Numbered from the stretch's first letter, positions 30,568 to 43,154 are shown. The stretch is DNA of 64,000 nt from Pseudomonas caspiana (GCF_002158995.1 NZ_LOHF01000012.1:84688-148687); one strand, 5' to 3'. Numbers and translations: made by a program. The notes: a model not told the origin generated them from the sequence alone.

Positions 30568-30600
30568 AGAATCCCCTTCCTAAAATTGAAATACGCATCC

Positions 30601-30690
30601 TGTAGGAGCTTACGAGCACCGCGAGGCAGCGATAGCGGCCTGCCTGAAACACCGCCATCGCTGCCTCGCGGTGCTCGTGAGCTTGTACAG
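30601..30690. repeat. REPIN-like dimeric repeat, family A
   Basis: Arms tgtaggagcttacgagcacc and the complement gtgctcgtgagcttgtacag lie between glpM and aatR. Confidence 0.85.
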
Positions 30691-30700
30691 ATTCGGTGAA

Positions 30701-32029
<1,329 letters not shown>

Positions 32030-32060
32030 TTGAAGGTCTCATCGTTGGCGTGGTTAACCC

Positions 32061-32135
32061 TGTAGGAGCTGCCGCAGGCTGCGAACCGCAGTGCGTCAGG
32101 TTCATCGCTTTCGCAGCCTGCGGCAGCTCCTACAA
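32061..32135. repeat. REPIN-like dimeric repeat, family D
   Basis: Short-spacer copy: arms tgtaggagctgccgcaggct and gcagcctgcggcagctccta lie between aatS and aatR. Confidence 0.85.
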
Positions 32136-32147
32136 AAGCAGAGCCGG

Positions 32148-34040
32148 TCATACGTTAGGCTCCTTTACCACCGGCAACCACAACACAAACTCTGTACCGC
32201 CATGCTCCGGCTGTTCAGCGCTCAGGCTGCCACCGGTTGCTGCAGCGAGGCTGGCGGAGAGGGTGAGGCCCAGTCCCAGACCTTGCTCACCGGGTTTGGT
32301 GGTGAAAAACGGTTCGAACAGATGCTTGCGGGTTTCGTCGTCTATGCCGTGGCCGTTGTCCCGAACCCGTAAGCAATAGCGGCCCTCGATCATCGAGCCC
32401 TCAAGCCAGATTTCCGGCAAGGGCTGCGCGTGCATGGCGTCCAGAGCGTTGCCGATCAAATTGACCAGAATCTGCTCAAGTCGAGTCTGATCAATCATCA
32501 GATCGGCGTCGGCATACAACTGATGTAACTCAAGAGAGAAGTTTTCCAGGCGAGGTGCCAGCAATTGCAACGCCGCCTCAACGGCTTTGCTCAGCTTCGC
32601 CTGGCCCTTGTCATCGCCGCGACGGGCGAAGGCGCGCAGGCTGGCGGTGATGCGGCCCATGCGGTCGACCAGATCGTTGATGGTGCGCAAGTTGGTGCTG
32701 GCGGTATCCAGCGCGCCCCGTTCGAGGAAACGCACGGTATTGCCGGACAAGGTGCGCAGTGCGGCGAGCGGCTGGTTAAGCTCGTGGGCAATGCTGGTGG
32801 ACATCTGCCCGATCGCCGCCAGCTTACCTGCCTGAACCAGTTCGTCCTGCGCTTTGCGCAAGGTGTCTTCAGCCTGCCGACGTTCGCGAATCTGACCCTT
32901 GAGGCGTTCGTTACTGGCGCGCAAATGCTCGGTGCGCTCGGCAATCTTGCGCTCCAGTTCGTCGTTGGCGGCTTGCAGGGCTTCACGTGCGGCGAGGCGC
33001 GTGGAGAGGACTTTGCGGCGCTCATTCCAGGCGATCAGCAGGAACGCGACTAATGCACAGGCCACTGCGACCAGCATGCCCTGGCTACCGGCTTCGCGGC
33101 GCAGATCTTCGAGGGGCGTCAGCAATGTCAGGTGCCAGGGTGTATCGCTGAGCTGGCGGGTCTGGGCCAGATAGCTGACCTGTTTGTGTTCAAGGTCGAC
33201 GCTGACGTTGGCCGGGAAGGTCAGCTTCTCCACGCCCTCCGAAAGCAACTCACGTTCCAGTGGCACCAGTTCGTTGAGTGGCCACCAGTAATATTGCAGG
33301 CTGCGGGCCAGACGCTCTTTGATTTCCGGCGTGAGCGGGCGTACCGATTTGAGGCGGCGAGCCGGGTCGCTGGAGAGAATGATGATCCCGTTCTCGTCAC
33401 TGACGAAGGCCTCCAGTCGCGCACGTTGCCAGCGTTGCTCCAGGGCTTCAAGCTGCACTTTGATTACCGCCACGCCGACGATTTTGCCTTTCTCTTCCAG
33501 GCCGTGCGCCAGGTAATAACCGGGCTCGCCGGTGGTGCTGCCGATGCCGTAGAAGCGTCCCGGCAAGCCGCGCACGGCATCCTGGAAATAGGCGCGAAAT
33601 GACAGGTCTTCACCCAGATAGCTGTCGGCATCGCGCCAGTTACTGGTGGCCAATACCCGACCGGTGGTGTCGAGCACATAAATCGCGCGGCTGCGGCTGC
33701 GGCGGTTCAGGCCTTCAAGGTAATCGTTGACCTCGCTGCGTAGCTCGGGGGTCGGTTCGTTGAGCAGTGCTGAAACACTGGACTCCAGCTCCAGCACGCT
33801 GGGCAGATACGTGTATTTGTTGATTTCACTTTCGAGGGTGCGGGCATGCAGCTCAAGCTGGCGTTCACCGCTCTCGCTCAGGGTTTTAATGCCGTAGTGT
33901 TCGCTGATCAAATAGGCGACGTAGCCCAGGCCGAACATCAGCACGATGATCAACGGCGGCAGAAACAAGTGGCGTATCAGACGGGGTTTCACGGCAAGTG
34001 ATGGCGGCGCGGCGCGATAAAGATTGGGGTCGCATTTCAT
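32148..34040 (-). CDS. aatS: Sensor histidine kinase AatS (AauS)
   Basis: The 630-residue kinase starts MKCDPNLYR at 34040. Its first membrane helix (about residues 24-46) is followed by a periplasmic double-Cache type sensor (about 50-300), a second helix (MLVAVACALVAFLLIAW), a coiled coil, HisKA with phospho-acceptor His in SIAHELNQPLAAL and an HATPase domain (NLIGNALDA, DNGHGI, GLGLGL). It belongs to the DctB type. It should sense acidic amino acids and phosphorylate AatR. It sits 67 bases after aatP behind a perfect inverted repeat. Confidence 0.92.
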   Translation of the reverse strand: MKCDPNLYRAAPPSLAVKPRLIRHLFLPPLIIVLMFGLGYVAYLISEHYGIKTLSESGERQLELHARTLESEINKYTYLPSVLELESSVSALLNEPTPELRSEVNDYLEGLNRRSRSRAIYVLDTTGRVLATSNWRDADSYLGEDLSFRAYFQDAVRGLPGRFYGIGSTTGEPGYYLAHGLEEKGKIVGVAVIKVQLEALEQRWQRARLEAFVSDENGIIILSSDPARRLKSVRPLTPEIKERLARSLQYYWWPLNELVPLERELLSEGVEKLTFPANVSVDLEHKQVSYLAQTRQLSDTPWHLTLLTPLEDLRREAGSQGMLVAVACALVAFLLIAWNERRKVLSTRLAAREALQAANDELERKIAERTEHLRASNERLKGQIRERRQAEDTLRKAQDELVQAGKLAAIGQMSTSIAHELNQPLAALRTLSGNTVRFLERGALDTASTNLRTINDLVDRMGRITASLRAFARRGDDKGQAKLSKAVEAALQLLAPRLENFSLELHQLYADADLMIDQTRLEQILVNLIGNALDAMHAQPLPEIWLEGSMIEGRYCLRVRDNGHGIDDETRKHLFEPFFTTKPGEQGLGLGLTLSASLAAATGGSLSAEQPEHGGTEFVLWLPVVKEPNV

Positions 34041-34060
34041 CACAGTCGTCCTGAGCCGAA

Positions 34061-34094
34061 CAGCGGCCCGACGCTTCAAGGAGCCGGGCCGCTG
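34061..34094. repeat. Intercistronic stem-loop between aatP and aatS
   Basis: CAGCGGCCCG and CGGGCCGCTG form a perfect ten-base stem with a 14-base loop and no T run. It probably protects or separates the transporter mRNA from the sensor/regulator mRNA rather than acting as a full terminator. Confidence 0.65.
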
Positions 34095-34107
34095 CCAGGT
34101 GTCGCTT

Positions 34108-34842
34108 TTAGTGCTGAAGGATTTTGGCGAGGAACTGCTGCGCACGTTCGGAGCGGGCGCTGACATCACCGAAGAACTCTTCTTTCTCACAGTCTTCAAC
34201 GATCTGGCCCTGATCCATGAAGATCACGCGGTTGGCCACTTTGCGGGCGAAGCCCATTTCGTGGGTCACGCACATCATGGTCATGCCTTCCTGAGCCAGC
34301 TGCACCATCACGTCGAGCACTTCGTTGACCATTTCCGGATCGAGTGCCGAGGTCGGCTCGTCGAACAGCATCACGATCGGGTCCATTGCCAGTGCGCGGG
34401 CAATCGCCACACGCTGTTGCTGACCGCCGGACAGTTGGCCGGGATGCTTGTTGGCGTGGGCGGAAAGACCAACGCGATCCAGCAGCTTCAGGCCTTTTTC
34501 AGTGGCTTCTTCCTTGCTGCGCCCCAACACTTTGATCTGCGCAATCGTCAGGTTTTCAACGATGCTCAGGTGTGGGAACAGTTCGAAATGCTGGAACACC
34601 ATGCCAACCCGGGAGCGTAATTGCGGCAGGTTGGTTTTCGGGTCGGCAATCGAAGTGCCGTCAACGATGATGTCGCCTTTCTGGAACGGTTCCAGGGCGT
34701 TCACACACTTGATCAGGGTCGATTTGCCGGAGCCCGAAGGACCGCAGACCACGACCACTTCGCCTTTTTTGACCTCGGTGCTGCAATCAGTCAGCACCTG
34801 GAAGTCGCCATACCACTTGTTAACGTTTTTGATGGAAATCAT
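34108..34842 (-). CDS. aatP: Acidic amino-acid ABC transporter ATPase AatP
   Basis: The protein has 244 residues, normal for polar amino-acid ABC ATPases of the GltL/GlnQ type. Walker A is GPSGSGKST, the signature is LSGGQQQR and Walker B is [13 protein letters not shown]. It drives uptake of glutamate and aspartate through AatQM. Its start overlaps the aatM stop by four bases. It is the last of the four transporter genes. Confidence 0.94.
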   Translation of the reverse strand: MISIKNVNKWYGDFQVLTDCSTEVKKGEVVVVCGPSGSGKSTLIKCVNALEPFQKGDIIVDGTSIADPKTNLPQLRSRVGMVFQHFELFPHLSIVENLTIAQIKVLGRSKEEATEKGLKLLDRVGLSAHANKHPGQLSGGQQQRVAIARALAMDPIVMLFDEPTSALDPEMVNEVLDVMVQLAQEGMTMMCVTHEMGFARKVANRVIFMDQGQIVEDCEKEEFFGDVSARSERAQQFLAKILQH

Positions 34843-35510
34843 ACGGCGAACCTTTTTTGCAGACGCTTCACCAGCAACGAGGCGGCAAAGCTGATCGTGA
34901 AGTACACCAGACCGGCGATGATCAGGAACTCATTGGCACGGCCAATGATGTCGCCACTGGCCCGCGAGGCGTTGAGGAAGTCCACCAGGCCTACGGTGTA
35001 AACCAGCGAGGTGTCCTGAAACAGAATGATGCTTTGCTGCAACAGCAGCGGGGTCATCTTGCGGAAAGCCTGAGGCAGGATGATCAACCGCATCATTTGC
35101 CCGTAGGTCATGCCCAGCGCTTGGGCTGCGCCCATCTGGCCCTTGGAAATCGACTGCACACCGGCGCGGACGATTTCGCAGAAGTAGGCCGCCTCGAACA
35201 TCATGAAAGCCACGACGCAGGAGGTGAATGCGCCGATAGGCGTGTCTTCGCCAGTAATCCAGCGCAGCACGAACGGCACTGCCAGATAGAACCAGGTGAT
35301 GACCAGCAGCAGCGGAATGGAGCGGAAATAGTTGACGTAAGCGCCGGCCACGCTGGCCAGCAGCTTGCTCGACGACAGGCGCATCAAGGCCAGAATGGTG
35401 CCAAGCACCAAGCCGCCGATAATGCCCATGACCATCAGTTGCAGAGTCATGACCATGCCGTTCCACATGCCGGGAATGGCTTGCACGACTCCTGAGAAGT
35501 CCATATCCAT
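34839..35510 (-). CDS. aatM: Acidic amino-acid ABC transporter permease AatM
   Basis: The 223-residue permease has five membrane helices and the EAA loop [23 protein letters not shown] that docks on AatP. It is of the GltK type. The start overlaps the aatQ stop by one base (TAATG), giving tight translational coupling. Confidence 0.93.
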   Translation of the reverse strand: MDMDFSGVVQAIPGMWNGMVMTLQLMVMGIIGGLVLGTILALMRLSSSKLLASVAGAYVNYFRSIPLLLVITWFYLAVPFVLRWITGEDTPIGAFTSCVVAFMMFEAAYFCEIVRAGVQSISKGQMGAAQALGMTYGQMMRLIILPQAFRKMTPLLLQQSIILFQDTSLVYTVGLVDFLNASRASGDIIGRANEFLIIAGLVYFTISFAASLLVKRLQKRFAV

Positions 35511-36256
35511 TATTTGCCCCCCAGGGAGATCAGTCCGGGCACAGCGACTTTCTTCTCGACCAGGCGCATCAGCAACATCAGGCTCATGTTCAGGGTGAAG
35601 TAGATCAACGTCGCCAGGGTGAAGGCTTCGAACAGGTTGGCGGAGAACTCGGCGGTCTGTTTAGTCTGCGCAAGCAATTCCATCAGGCCGATCAACGATG
35701 CCACTGACGAGTTCTTGAACACGTTGAGAAATTCGGAGGTGAGCGGCGGAATAATGATCCGGTACGCCTGCGGCAGCAGCACGTTCCAGTAGATCTGCGG
35801 CAGGCTGAAACCCATGGCGCGCGCCGCAGACTCCTGGCCGCGAGGCAGCGCTTCGATACCGGTGCGCACTTGTTCACATACTCGCGCAGCGGTGAACAGG
35901 CCCAGACAGACGATTACGCTGAGAAATGCAGAGGTCGTCGGGTTCAGGTCTTGCTTGTACCACTCCTGCATGCCTTCGGGCAGCAGGTCCGGCACCAGAA
36001 AGTACCAGATGAACAGCTGCACCAGCAGCGGCACATTACGGAAGATTTCCACGTAGACCGTGGCAATGCCGGCCACCACACGGTTCGGCACTGTGCGCAT
36101 GACGCCCAGTACGGAGCCCAGCAGCAAGGCAATAATCCAGGCGACGACAGCAATGGCGATAGTCCAGCCCAGACCGGAAATGAACCAGTCCAGATAGGTT
36201 TCGCTGCCAACGCCAGTGGACTTGAAGAAAACGCTCCAGTCCCAGTTGTAATTCAT
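35510..36256 (-). CDS. aatQ: Acidic amino-acid ABC transporter permease AatQ
   Basis: The product has 248 residues from the ATG at 36256, which has a GGGGAG site; the open frame extends 18 codons upstream with no family resemblance. It is of the GltJ type, with the EAA loop EQVRTGIEALPRGQESAARAMGF and about five helices. It pairs with AatM to form the channel. A strong stem-loop (36298-36324) lies upstream in the aatJ-aatQ gap. Confidence 0.93.
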   Translation of the reverse strand: MNYNWDWSVFFKSTGVGSETYLDWFISGLGWTIAIAVVAWIIALLLGSVLGVMRTVPNRVVAGIATVYVEIFRNVPLLVQLFIWYFLVPDLLPEGMQEWYKQDLNPTTSAFLSVIVCLGLFTAARVCEQVRTGIEALPRGQESAARAMGFSLPQIYWNVLLPQAYRIIIPPLTSEFLNVFKNSSVASLIGLMELLAQTKQTAEFSANLFEAFTLATLIYFTLNMSLMLLMRLVEKKVAVPGLISLGGK

Positions 36257-36297
36257 CAGGGTCTCCCCTCTGATCGATCCAGATGCAGGCACGGCAT

Positions 36298-36324
36298 CCT
36301 GAAACCGCACGGGGCGGTCTCAGG
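36298..36324. repeat. Stem-loop between aatJ and aatQ
   Basis: On the minus strand CCTGAGACCGC, loop CCCGT and GCGGTTTCAGG form an 11-base stem with one mismatch. Stem-loops at this place in ABC operons stabilise the binding-protein mRNA and give excess binding protein over permease. Confidence 0.75.
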
Positions 36325-36354
36325 CTGTTTTTATTGACGATCCAGTTTTGGCAA

Positions 36355-37269
36355 TTAAGCCTTTTTGTCGTCAGCCGCTTTGTCGGTCGGATTGGTGATC
36401 AGCTCTTTGACCTTGTCGCTCATCGGGAACATGAGGTTCAGGCCTTTTGGCGGGATCGGCTGTTCGAACCACTTGCTGTAGATCTTGGTGATCTCGTTCG
36501 ACTTGTAGATCGCAACGATGGCGTCATCGACGGCTTTCTTGAACGGCTCGTCGCCTTTACGCACCATGCAACCGTAGATTTCGTACGACTGTGGAGTGCC
36601 GGTAACGGCCCAGTCCGTCGGCTTCTTGGCTTTGGCCATTTCACCGGCCAGCAGCGCGTCGTCCATCATGAACGCTACTGCGCGACCCGATTCCAGCATC
36701 TGGAAGGATTCGCCGTGATCTTTGGCCGATATCACGTTCATGCCCATTTGCTTGTCAGCGTTCATGGCCTTGAGGATGCGCTCGGACGTGGTGCCAGCGG
36801 TGGTCACGACGTTCTTGCCTTTCAGGTCGTCGAAGTCTTTGTAGCTCGAATCTTTCTTGGAAAGCAGGCGAGTGCCGATTTCGAAGATACCGACCGAGAA
36901 GTCGACCTGCTGCTGGCGCTCAACGTTGTTGGTGGTCGAACCACACTCAACGTCGACGGTACCGTTCTGTACCAGCGGGATACGGGTTTGCGAAGTGACG
37001 AGGTTGTACTTGACCTTCAGGTCCGGCATGTCCAGGTCTTTCTTGATGGCTTCGACGATTTTCAGCTGGATGTCGTGGGAGTAGCCAACCGGTACGCCGG
37101 AAGCGTCAGCGATGTAGGAGAACGGGATCGAAGCGTCGCGGTGACCGAGGGTGATAGTGCCGGACTCTTTGATTTTCTTCAGAGTGCCGGTCAATTCGGC
37201 GGCGAAAACTGGAGAGCTGATCAGAGCAGCAGTAATTGCTGCGCCCAGAAGATGGGGAACGATGCGCAT
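36355..37269 (-). CDS. aatJ: Glutamate/aspartate periplasmic binding protein AatJ
   Basis: The 304-residue precursor has a signal peptide cut after SSPVFA. The mature protein is a type II periplasmic binding protein of the GltI group: LKKIKESGTITLGHRDASIPFSY, VECGSTTNNVERQQQVDFS and the two cysteines that close a disulfide in this group. It captures glutamate and aspartate for AatQMP. It is first in the operon, about 115 bases downstream of the predicted sigma-54 start. Confidence 0.95.
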   Translation of the reverse strand: MRIVPHLLGAAITAALISSPVFAAELTGTLKKIKESGTITLGHRDASIPFSYIADASGVPVGYSHDIQLKIVEAIKKDLDMPDLKVKYNLVTSQTRIPLVQNGTVDVECGSTTNNVERQQQVDFSVGIFEIGTRLLSKKDSSYKDFDDLKGKNVVTTAGTTSERILKAMNADKQMGMNVISAKDHGESFQMLESGRAVAFMMDDALLAGEMAKAKKPTDWAVTGTPQSYEIYGCMVRKGDEPFKKAVDDAIVAIYKSNEITKIYSKWFEQPIPPKGLNLMFPMSDKVKELITNPTDKAADDKKA

Positions 37270-37394
37270 CGGTTATACCTCGGATTGTTTTTTTTATGGG
37301 GCCTGCTACCTGGCGGCCCGCCTCTTCGGCCCATGCTTCAACTGCGGCCGACAGGAGACAGGCTACGGTCGAAGCGATCGACTGATTAGTACAG

Positions 37395-37410
37395 AGCAGG
37401 AGGCGTGCCA
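37395..37410 (-). promoter_or_regulatory. Sigma-54 promoter of aatJQMP
   Basis: The minus strand reads TGGCACGCCTCCTGCT. This matches TGGCACG-N4-TTGCW at all but one position with perfect -24/-12 spacing. Start of transcription is near 37383. Confidence 0.85.
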
Positions 37411-37488
37411 AGCTGTTTATTTGAGGTTAACGTTATGATTTATAAGGCTTTAATATGGTGTTTGTGTTTGGCGGGATAGTGTCTGGCG

Positions 37489-37533
37489 TCCGGGATGCCG
37501 AACTAATGGGGGAGGGATGTTCGGAAATCCGAA
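37489..37533. promoter_or_regulatory. Two AauR-type operators upstream of aatJ
   Basis: TTCGGAAATCCGAA at 37520-37533 is an exact match to TTCGG-N4-CCGAA, the motif I recall for AauR of P. putida. TCCGGGATGCCGAA at 37489-37502 matches with one change. Their starts are 31 bases apart, three helical turns, and they lie about 110-145 bases before the predicted start, as expected for a sigma-54 enhancer. Confidence 0.78.
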
Positions 37534-37603
37534 TGGTGCATTAACGGCAGAACTGCAGATATTTTGGGTCTGATACATCAGGTTGGAGCGCGGGACCACA
37601 TGT

Positions 37604-37670
37604 TGTAGGAGAAGGCTGCGAAAGCGGTGTAACAGAGACATCGCATCGCAGCCTTCGTCAGCTCCTACAA
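37604..37670. repeat. REPIN-like repeat, family D, short
   Basis: Arms tgtaggagaaggctgcgaaa and cgcagccttcgtcagctcct lie just downstream of glpD and upstream of the aat control region. Confidence 0.8.
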
Positions 37671-37681
37671 GGGTCAGCGCA

Positions 37682-39220
37682 TCAAGCCGCTGCGAAAGCA
37701 CCTTTGTTACGCGCCACGGTGTCCAGATACTGTTGAACGCCTTCGCGCTCTTCAGCCGTCATGAATAGGCCGAGTTTGCTGCGGCGCCACAGAATGTCAT
37801 CGGCGGCCGTTGCCCATTCAGTGCTGCACAGGTAATCGACTTCGCGTGTGTACAAGCCAGCGCCCAAATGATCACCCAGGTCGGCAATGCTCTGTACGCC
37901 TTCCAGCAGGCGCCAGGTGCGGCTGCCGTAAGTGCGTGCCCAGCGTTGCGCGATTTCGCTTGGCAGCCAGACGAAGCGGCTCGTCAACTGGTTGGCCAAC
38001 TCGGCTGGGGTAGTCATGTCTTCGCCGCCAGGCAGGCTGGCTTTGGCGGTCCAGCTCGGCTTCATCTGTTTGAAGAATGGAGCCAATTGAGCCATCGCCG
38101 ACTCTGCCAGCTTGCGATAGGTGGTCAGCTTGCCACCGAATACCGAAAGGATAGGGGCTTCATCAGCGCTACCGGACAACGACAAGGTGTAGTCCCTGGT
38201 GATGGCCGAGGGATTGTCTGATTCATCGTTGCACAGCGGGCGAACGCCCGACCATGTGCTGATCACATCATCGCGGCTCAGTTGCTTTTTGAAGTGGTCG
38301 TTGGCCACTTTGAGCATGTAGTCCATCTCGCCATCAGTAATCTCGACCTTATTCGGATCACCTTGATACTCGCGGTCCGTGGTGCCGACGATGGTGAAGT
38401 GCTCCAGATAAGGAATCGCGAACACGATGCGCTGGTCTTCGTTCTGCAGGATGAAAGCGTTTTCACCTTCGTACAGTTTCGGCACGATCAAGTGGCTGCC
38501 CTGAATCAGGCGAATGCCGTAAGGCGAATCCAGCTTCAGATCATCGCGAATGAACTTGGCCACCCATGGACCGGCAGCATTGACCAGGGCCTTGGCGCGG
38601 ATCGAGAACAGCGTGCCGTCGGCGCGCTCCATGTGCAGGTGCCACAGGCCGTTAGTACGGCGGGCATTCAGGCAGCGCGTCTGGGTGTGAATGTGCGCGC
38701 CCTGTTCGCGGGCGGCCATGGCGTTGAGCACCACGAGGCGGGCGTCGTCGACCCAGCAGTCGGAGTATTCGAAACCGTGAGTAATATTCGATTTCAGCGG
38801 GCTTTCGCTGCCGAAGCGCAGGCTGCGCGAACCCGGCAGCTTCTCGCGTTTGCCCAAGTGGTCGTAAAGGAACAAGCCAGCGCGGATCATCCACGCAGGG
38901 CGCAGGTGTGGGCGGTGTGGCAGGACAAAGCGCATTGGTTTGACGATGTGTGGCGCCTTGGCCAACAGCACTTCACGTTCAGCCAGTGCTTCACGCACCA
39001 GACGGAATTCGTAATGTTCCAGGTAGCGCAAGCCACCGTGAATCAATTTGCTGCTGGCAGAAGAGGTGTGGCTGGCCAGGTCGTCTTTTTCGCACAGAAA
39101 AACTGACAGACCGCGACCGGAGGCATCCGCTGCGATCCCGACACCGTTGATCCCACCACCGATGACGGCGATGTCGTAGACCTCGGAAAGTGGCGGTGTA
39201 GACAGGTTGGAATGGGGCAT
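37682..39220 (-). CDS. glpD: Aerobic glycerol-3-phosphate dehydrogenase
   Basis: The 512-residue flavoprotein starts MPHSNL at 39220 with a GGAGG site. The FAD-binding motif is DIAVIGGGINGVGIAADASGRG, followed by ASSKLIHGGLRYLE and the WSGVRPL region. It oxidises glycerol-3-phosphate to dihydroxyacetone phosphate and feeds electrons to quinone at the inner membrane. It is transcribed apart from glpR, with GlpR-type operators just upstream. Confidence 0.96.
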   Translation of the reverse strand: MPHSNLSTPPLSEVYDIAVIGGGINGVGIAADASGRGLSVFLCEKDDLASHTSSASSKLIHGGLRYLEHYEFRLVREALAEREVLLAKAPHIVKPMRFVLPHRPHLRPAWMIRAGLFLYDHLGKREKLPGSRSLRFGSESPLKSNITHGFEYSDCWVDDARLVVLNAMAAREQGAHIHTQTRCLNARRTNGLWHLHMERADGTLFSIRAKALVNAAGPWVAKFIRDDLKLDSPYGIRLIQGSHLIVPKLYEGENAFILQNEDQRIVFAIPYLEHFTIVGTTDREYQGDPNKVEITDGEMDYMLKVANDHFKKQLSRDDVISTWSGVRPLCNDESDNPSAITRDYTLSLSGSADEAPILSVFGGKLTTYRKLAESAMAQLAPFFKQMKPSWTAKASLPGGEDMTTPAELANQLTSRFVWLPSEIAQRWARTYGSRTWRLLEGVQSIADLGDHLGAGLYTREVDYLCSTEWATAADDILWRRSKLGLFMTAEEREGVQQYLDTVARNKGAFAAA

Positions 39221-39237
39221 CGGTGGCCTCCTGAGTT

Positions 39238-39285
39238 TATTGTTCGGATAACGAATTCGAACATTAATGTTCATTTTCGAAAATC
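39238..39285. promoter_or_regulatory. GlpR-type operators upstream of glpD
   Basis: AATGTTCATTTTCGAAAATC at 39266-39285 fits the GlpR consensus WATKTTCGWWAWCGAACATW at most positions. A second partial site (TTCG-N5-CGAA) lies at 39243-39255. Placement just before the glpD start suits repression relieved by glycerol-3-phosphate. Confidence 0.65.
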
Positions 39286-39384
39286 ATAGCTCAATAACGC
39301 AGGGGCTTCCAGTCAGTTGTCATTGAAAATACTGATCGGGGAGGGGGAAAAGAACAAAAGTGAACATGGGGCGGGACGTTGGTC

Positions 39385-39474
39385 TCGTGGAGCCGAGCTT
39401 GCTCGCGATGCATGAGACGCAGCCAGTAGACATGCCGCGTTATCGTTTATCGCGGGCGAACCCAGCTCCCACAG
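39385..39474. repeat. REPIN-like repeat, family C variant
   Basis: Arms tcgtggagccgagcttgctc and gcgggcgaacccagctccca lie in the glpR-glpD gap. Confidence 0.75.
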
Positions 39475-39503
39475 GGGTAGATGTGTGTTGTCAGGAAAGT
39501 TAA

Positions 39504-40259
39504 CTACACCACTTCCAGCCGAATCTTGTTCTGCGCCAGCAACTGCACCAGCGCCGGAGCGGGAGCTTGATCGGTTACCAGACAGTCAATCAGGGTGATC
39601 GGGCCGAGACGCACCATGGCATTGCGGCCGAACTTGCTGGAGTCGGCGGCCAGGATGACCTGCCGGGCGTTGGCAATGATCGCCTGAGAGACGCGTACTT
39701 CTTGATAGTCGAAGTCCAGCAGGCTGCCGTCTTCATCAATCCCGCTGATGCCCACCAGCGCGAAGTCGACTTTGAACTGGTTGATGAAATCCACGCTGGC
39801 CTGACCCATCACACCGCCGTCACGGCGCACGTTGCCTCCCGCCAGCAGGACGTCGAAGTCCTCCTTGGCGCTGAGCATCGAGGCCACATGAAGGTTGTTA
39901 GTGATGATTTTCAGGTTGTTGTGGTTGAGCAGGGCGCGCGCGATCGATTCGGTGGTAGTACCGATGTTGATGAATATCGACGCGTGATCGGGGATTTGTG
40001 CGGCAATGGCTTCGCCAATCCGCTGCTTCTCATCGCGCATCTGGTCCGCACGCATGGCGTAGGCGGTGTTTTCGATGCTTGAGTCATAAGCTGCGCCGCC
40101 GTGGTAGCGGCGCAACAGGTTCGATTCCGCCAACTGATTGATGTCGCGGCGGATGGTCTGCGGGGTCACGACGAACAGCGTGGCCATTTCCTCGATGCTG
40201 ACGTAGCCGCGTTCACGGACCAGTTCGAGGATTTGCTGCTGACGGGGAGGCAGATTCAT
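39504..40259 (-). CDS. glpR: Glycerol-3-phosphate regulon repressor GlpR
   Basis: The 251-residue DeoR-family repressor has an N-terminal HTH ([43 protein letters not shown]) and a sugar-phosphate sensing C-terminal domain ([15 protein letters not shown]). It represses the glp genes until glycerol-3-phosphate binds. It lies between glpK and glpD on the same strand, as in P. aeruginosa. Confidence 0.95.
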   Translation of the reverse strand: MNLPPRQQQILELVRERGYVSIEEMATLFVVTPQTIRRDINQLAESNLLRRYHGGAAYDSSIENTAYAMRADQMRDEKQRIGEAIAAQIPDHASIFINIGTTTESIARALLNHNNLKIITNNLHVASMLSAKEDFDVLLAGGNVRRDGGVMGQASVDFINQFKVDFALVGISGIDEDGSLLDFDYQEVRVSQAIIANARQVILAADSSKFGRNAMVRLGPITLIDCLVTDQAPAPALVQLLAQNKIRLEVV

Positions 40260-40375
40260 TTTTGTTGGGTTTCCTTACAGGCTGCCAAATGCGGCCCATG
40301 ATGCCGCAGGCATGTACTGCCTGTCAGCCGGAAACTCGTTAGCCATGATCCTGCTACCCGTCGCAAGCGTAACGG

Positions 40376-41896
<1,521 letters not shown>

Positions 41897-41930
41897 CTAA
41901 TGGGTGAAGTTAAAAGCAGACGCGCGAGAT

Positions 41931-42797
41931 TCAAGATGAAATCTGGGCTTTGCCTGGAACAACGTCAGCGTCTTTTACAGTCGCAGTCTCTACAGCAGGA
42001 ACGGTGGGCGGCAGATGGCGCGCAATCAGCGCACGATAGCCAGCGGCACCGAGGCACGCACCGAGAATCGGCGCGAAAATCGGAATCAGAAAGTAGGGGA
42101 TGTCACGGCCACCGGTAAACGCGACCTCATCCCAGCCTGCCAGGAACGTCATCAGTTTAGGACCAAAATCACGGGCCGGATTCATCGCGAAGCCTGTCAA
42201 TGGGGCTGTCGAGGCACCGATCAGTGCAACCAGCAAACCGATAAGCAGTGGCGCGAGGGTGCCGCGCGGCAGGCCGTTGTTGTCGTCAGTCAGGGACATG
42301 ATGACGCACATCAGAATCGCAGTGATCACACACTCCACCAGCGCCGCCTGGCCTACAGAAATAGACGGGTTAGGGTAAGTGGAAAATGCAGAGGCCAGTT
42401 CGAGGCTGGCAACCGAGCCACGAATCATCTGGTGCGTTTGTTCGAATTCGAAGAACAGGCTGATATACAGCAGATAAACAAGACCGGCACCGCAAAAAGC
42501 TCCTGCGATTTGCGCGGCAATGTAGAAGGGTAATTTTCGTTTTTCAAAACCGGCGAAAATGCTCAGTGCGATGCTGACTGCCGGATTGAGGTGCGCCCCG
42601 GAAACGCCTGCGCTCAGATAAATGGCCATGGCGACCGCCAGACCCCAGATGATGCTGATTTCCCAAAGCCCGAACGTGGCACCCGCAACCTTGAGCGCTG
42701 CGACACAGCCGGTACCGAAAAAAATCATCAGGGCAGTGCCCATGAATTCGGCCACACATTGACCTTTCAGCGTTGGTTCTTGCAGTGCGTTAGTCAT
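41931..42797 (-). CDS. glpF: Glycerol uptake facilitator GlpF
   Basis: The 288-residue aquaglyceroporin starts MTNALQEPTLKGQC at 42797. The two channel motifs are SGAHLNPAVS and GFAMNPARDFGP, the second with the Asp typical of glycerol channels. Six helices span the inner membrane. It is first in glpFK, preceded by a near-perfect GlpR operator. The open frame extends 27 codons upstream without family resemblance. Confidence 0.95.
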   Translation of the reverse strand: MTNALQEPTLKGQCVAEFMGTALMIFFGTGCVAALKVAGATFGLWEISIIWGLAVAMAIYLSAGVSGAHLNPAVSIALSIFAGFEKRKLPFYIAAQIAGAFCGAGLVYLLYISLFFEFEQTHQMIRGSVASLELASAFSTYPNPSISVGQAALVECVITAILMCVIMSLTDDNNGLPRGTLAPLLIGLLVALIGASTAPLTGFAMNPARDFGPKLMTFLAGWDEVAFTGGRDIPYFLIPIFAPILGACLGAAGYRALIARHLPPTVPAVETATVKDADVVPGKAQISS

Positions 42798-42923
42798 GAA
42801 AACCTCTTTTTTGTTCTTGTGCGGCTCTGTGTGAAATTCACCAGTGCGCGTCTTATAACGAGCTCGAGGAAACCCCATCCTCGACCTCAGGATTCGACCT
42901 TAAATGGCACTAAAGTTCCAGTG

Positions 42924-42943
42924 AATATTCGTAAACGAACAAA
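42924..42943. promoter_or_regulatory. GlpR operator upstream of glpFK
   Basis: AATATTCGTAAACGAACAAA matches WATKTTCGWWAWCGAACATW closely, including the TTCG-N4-CGAA core. It sits about 130 bases before the glpF ATG in the divergent glpF/ybaK region (42798-43154). That region holds no other recognisable element. Confidence 0.75.
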
Positions 42944-43154
42944 AATAGACAGGAACGAATGTGGTTGAAAGTAGAAGCGAACCTGCAGGCGATGTCAGGC
43001 GCATGGCTTTTTACGCGGATTGATCGGTGTTGTGTACACCTTCTTTGGCTTTTTTCCGCGTTTCACGTTTTGCCCAGTAAAAACGGGGTGTACAGACGGT
43101 TGAGCGCCTAGAATAATCCACCTGAACTGGCCGCTTTGGCCTTTGGAGCGCTGC

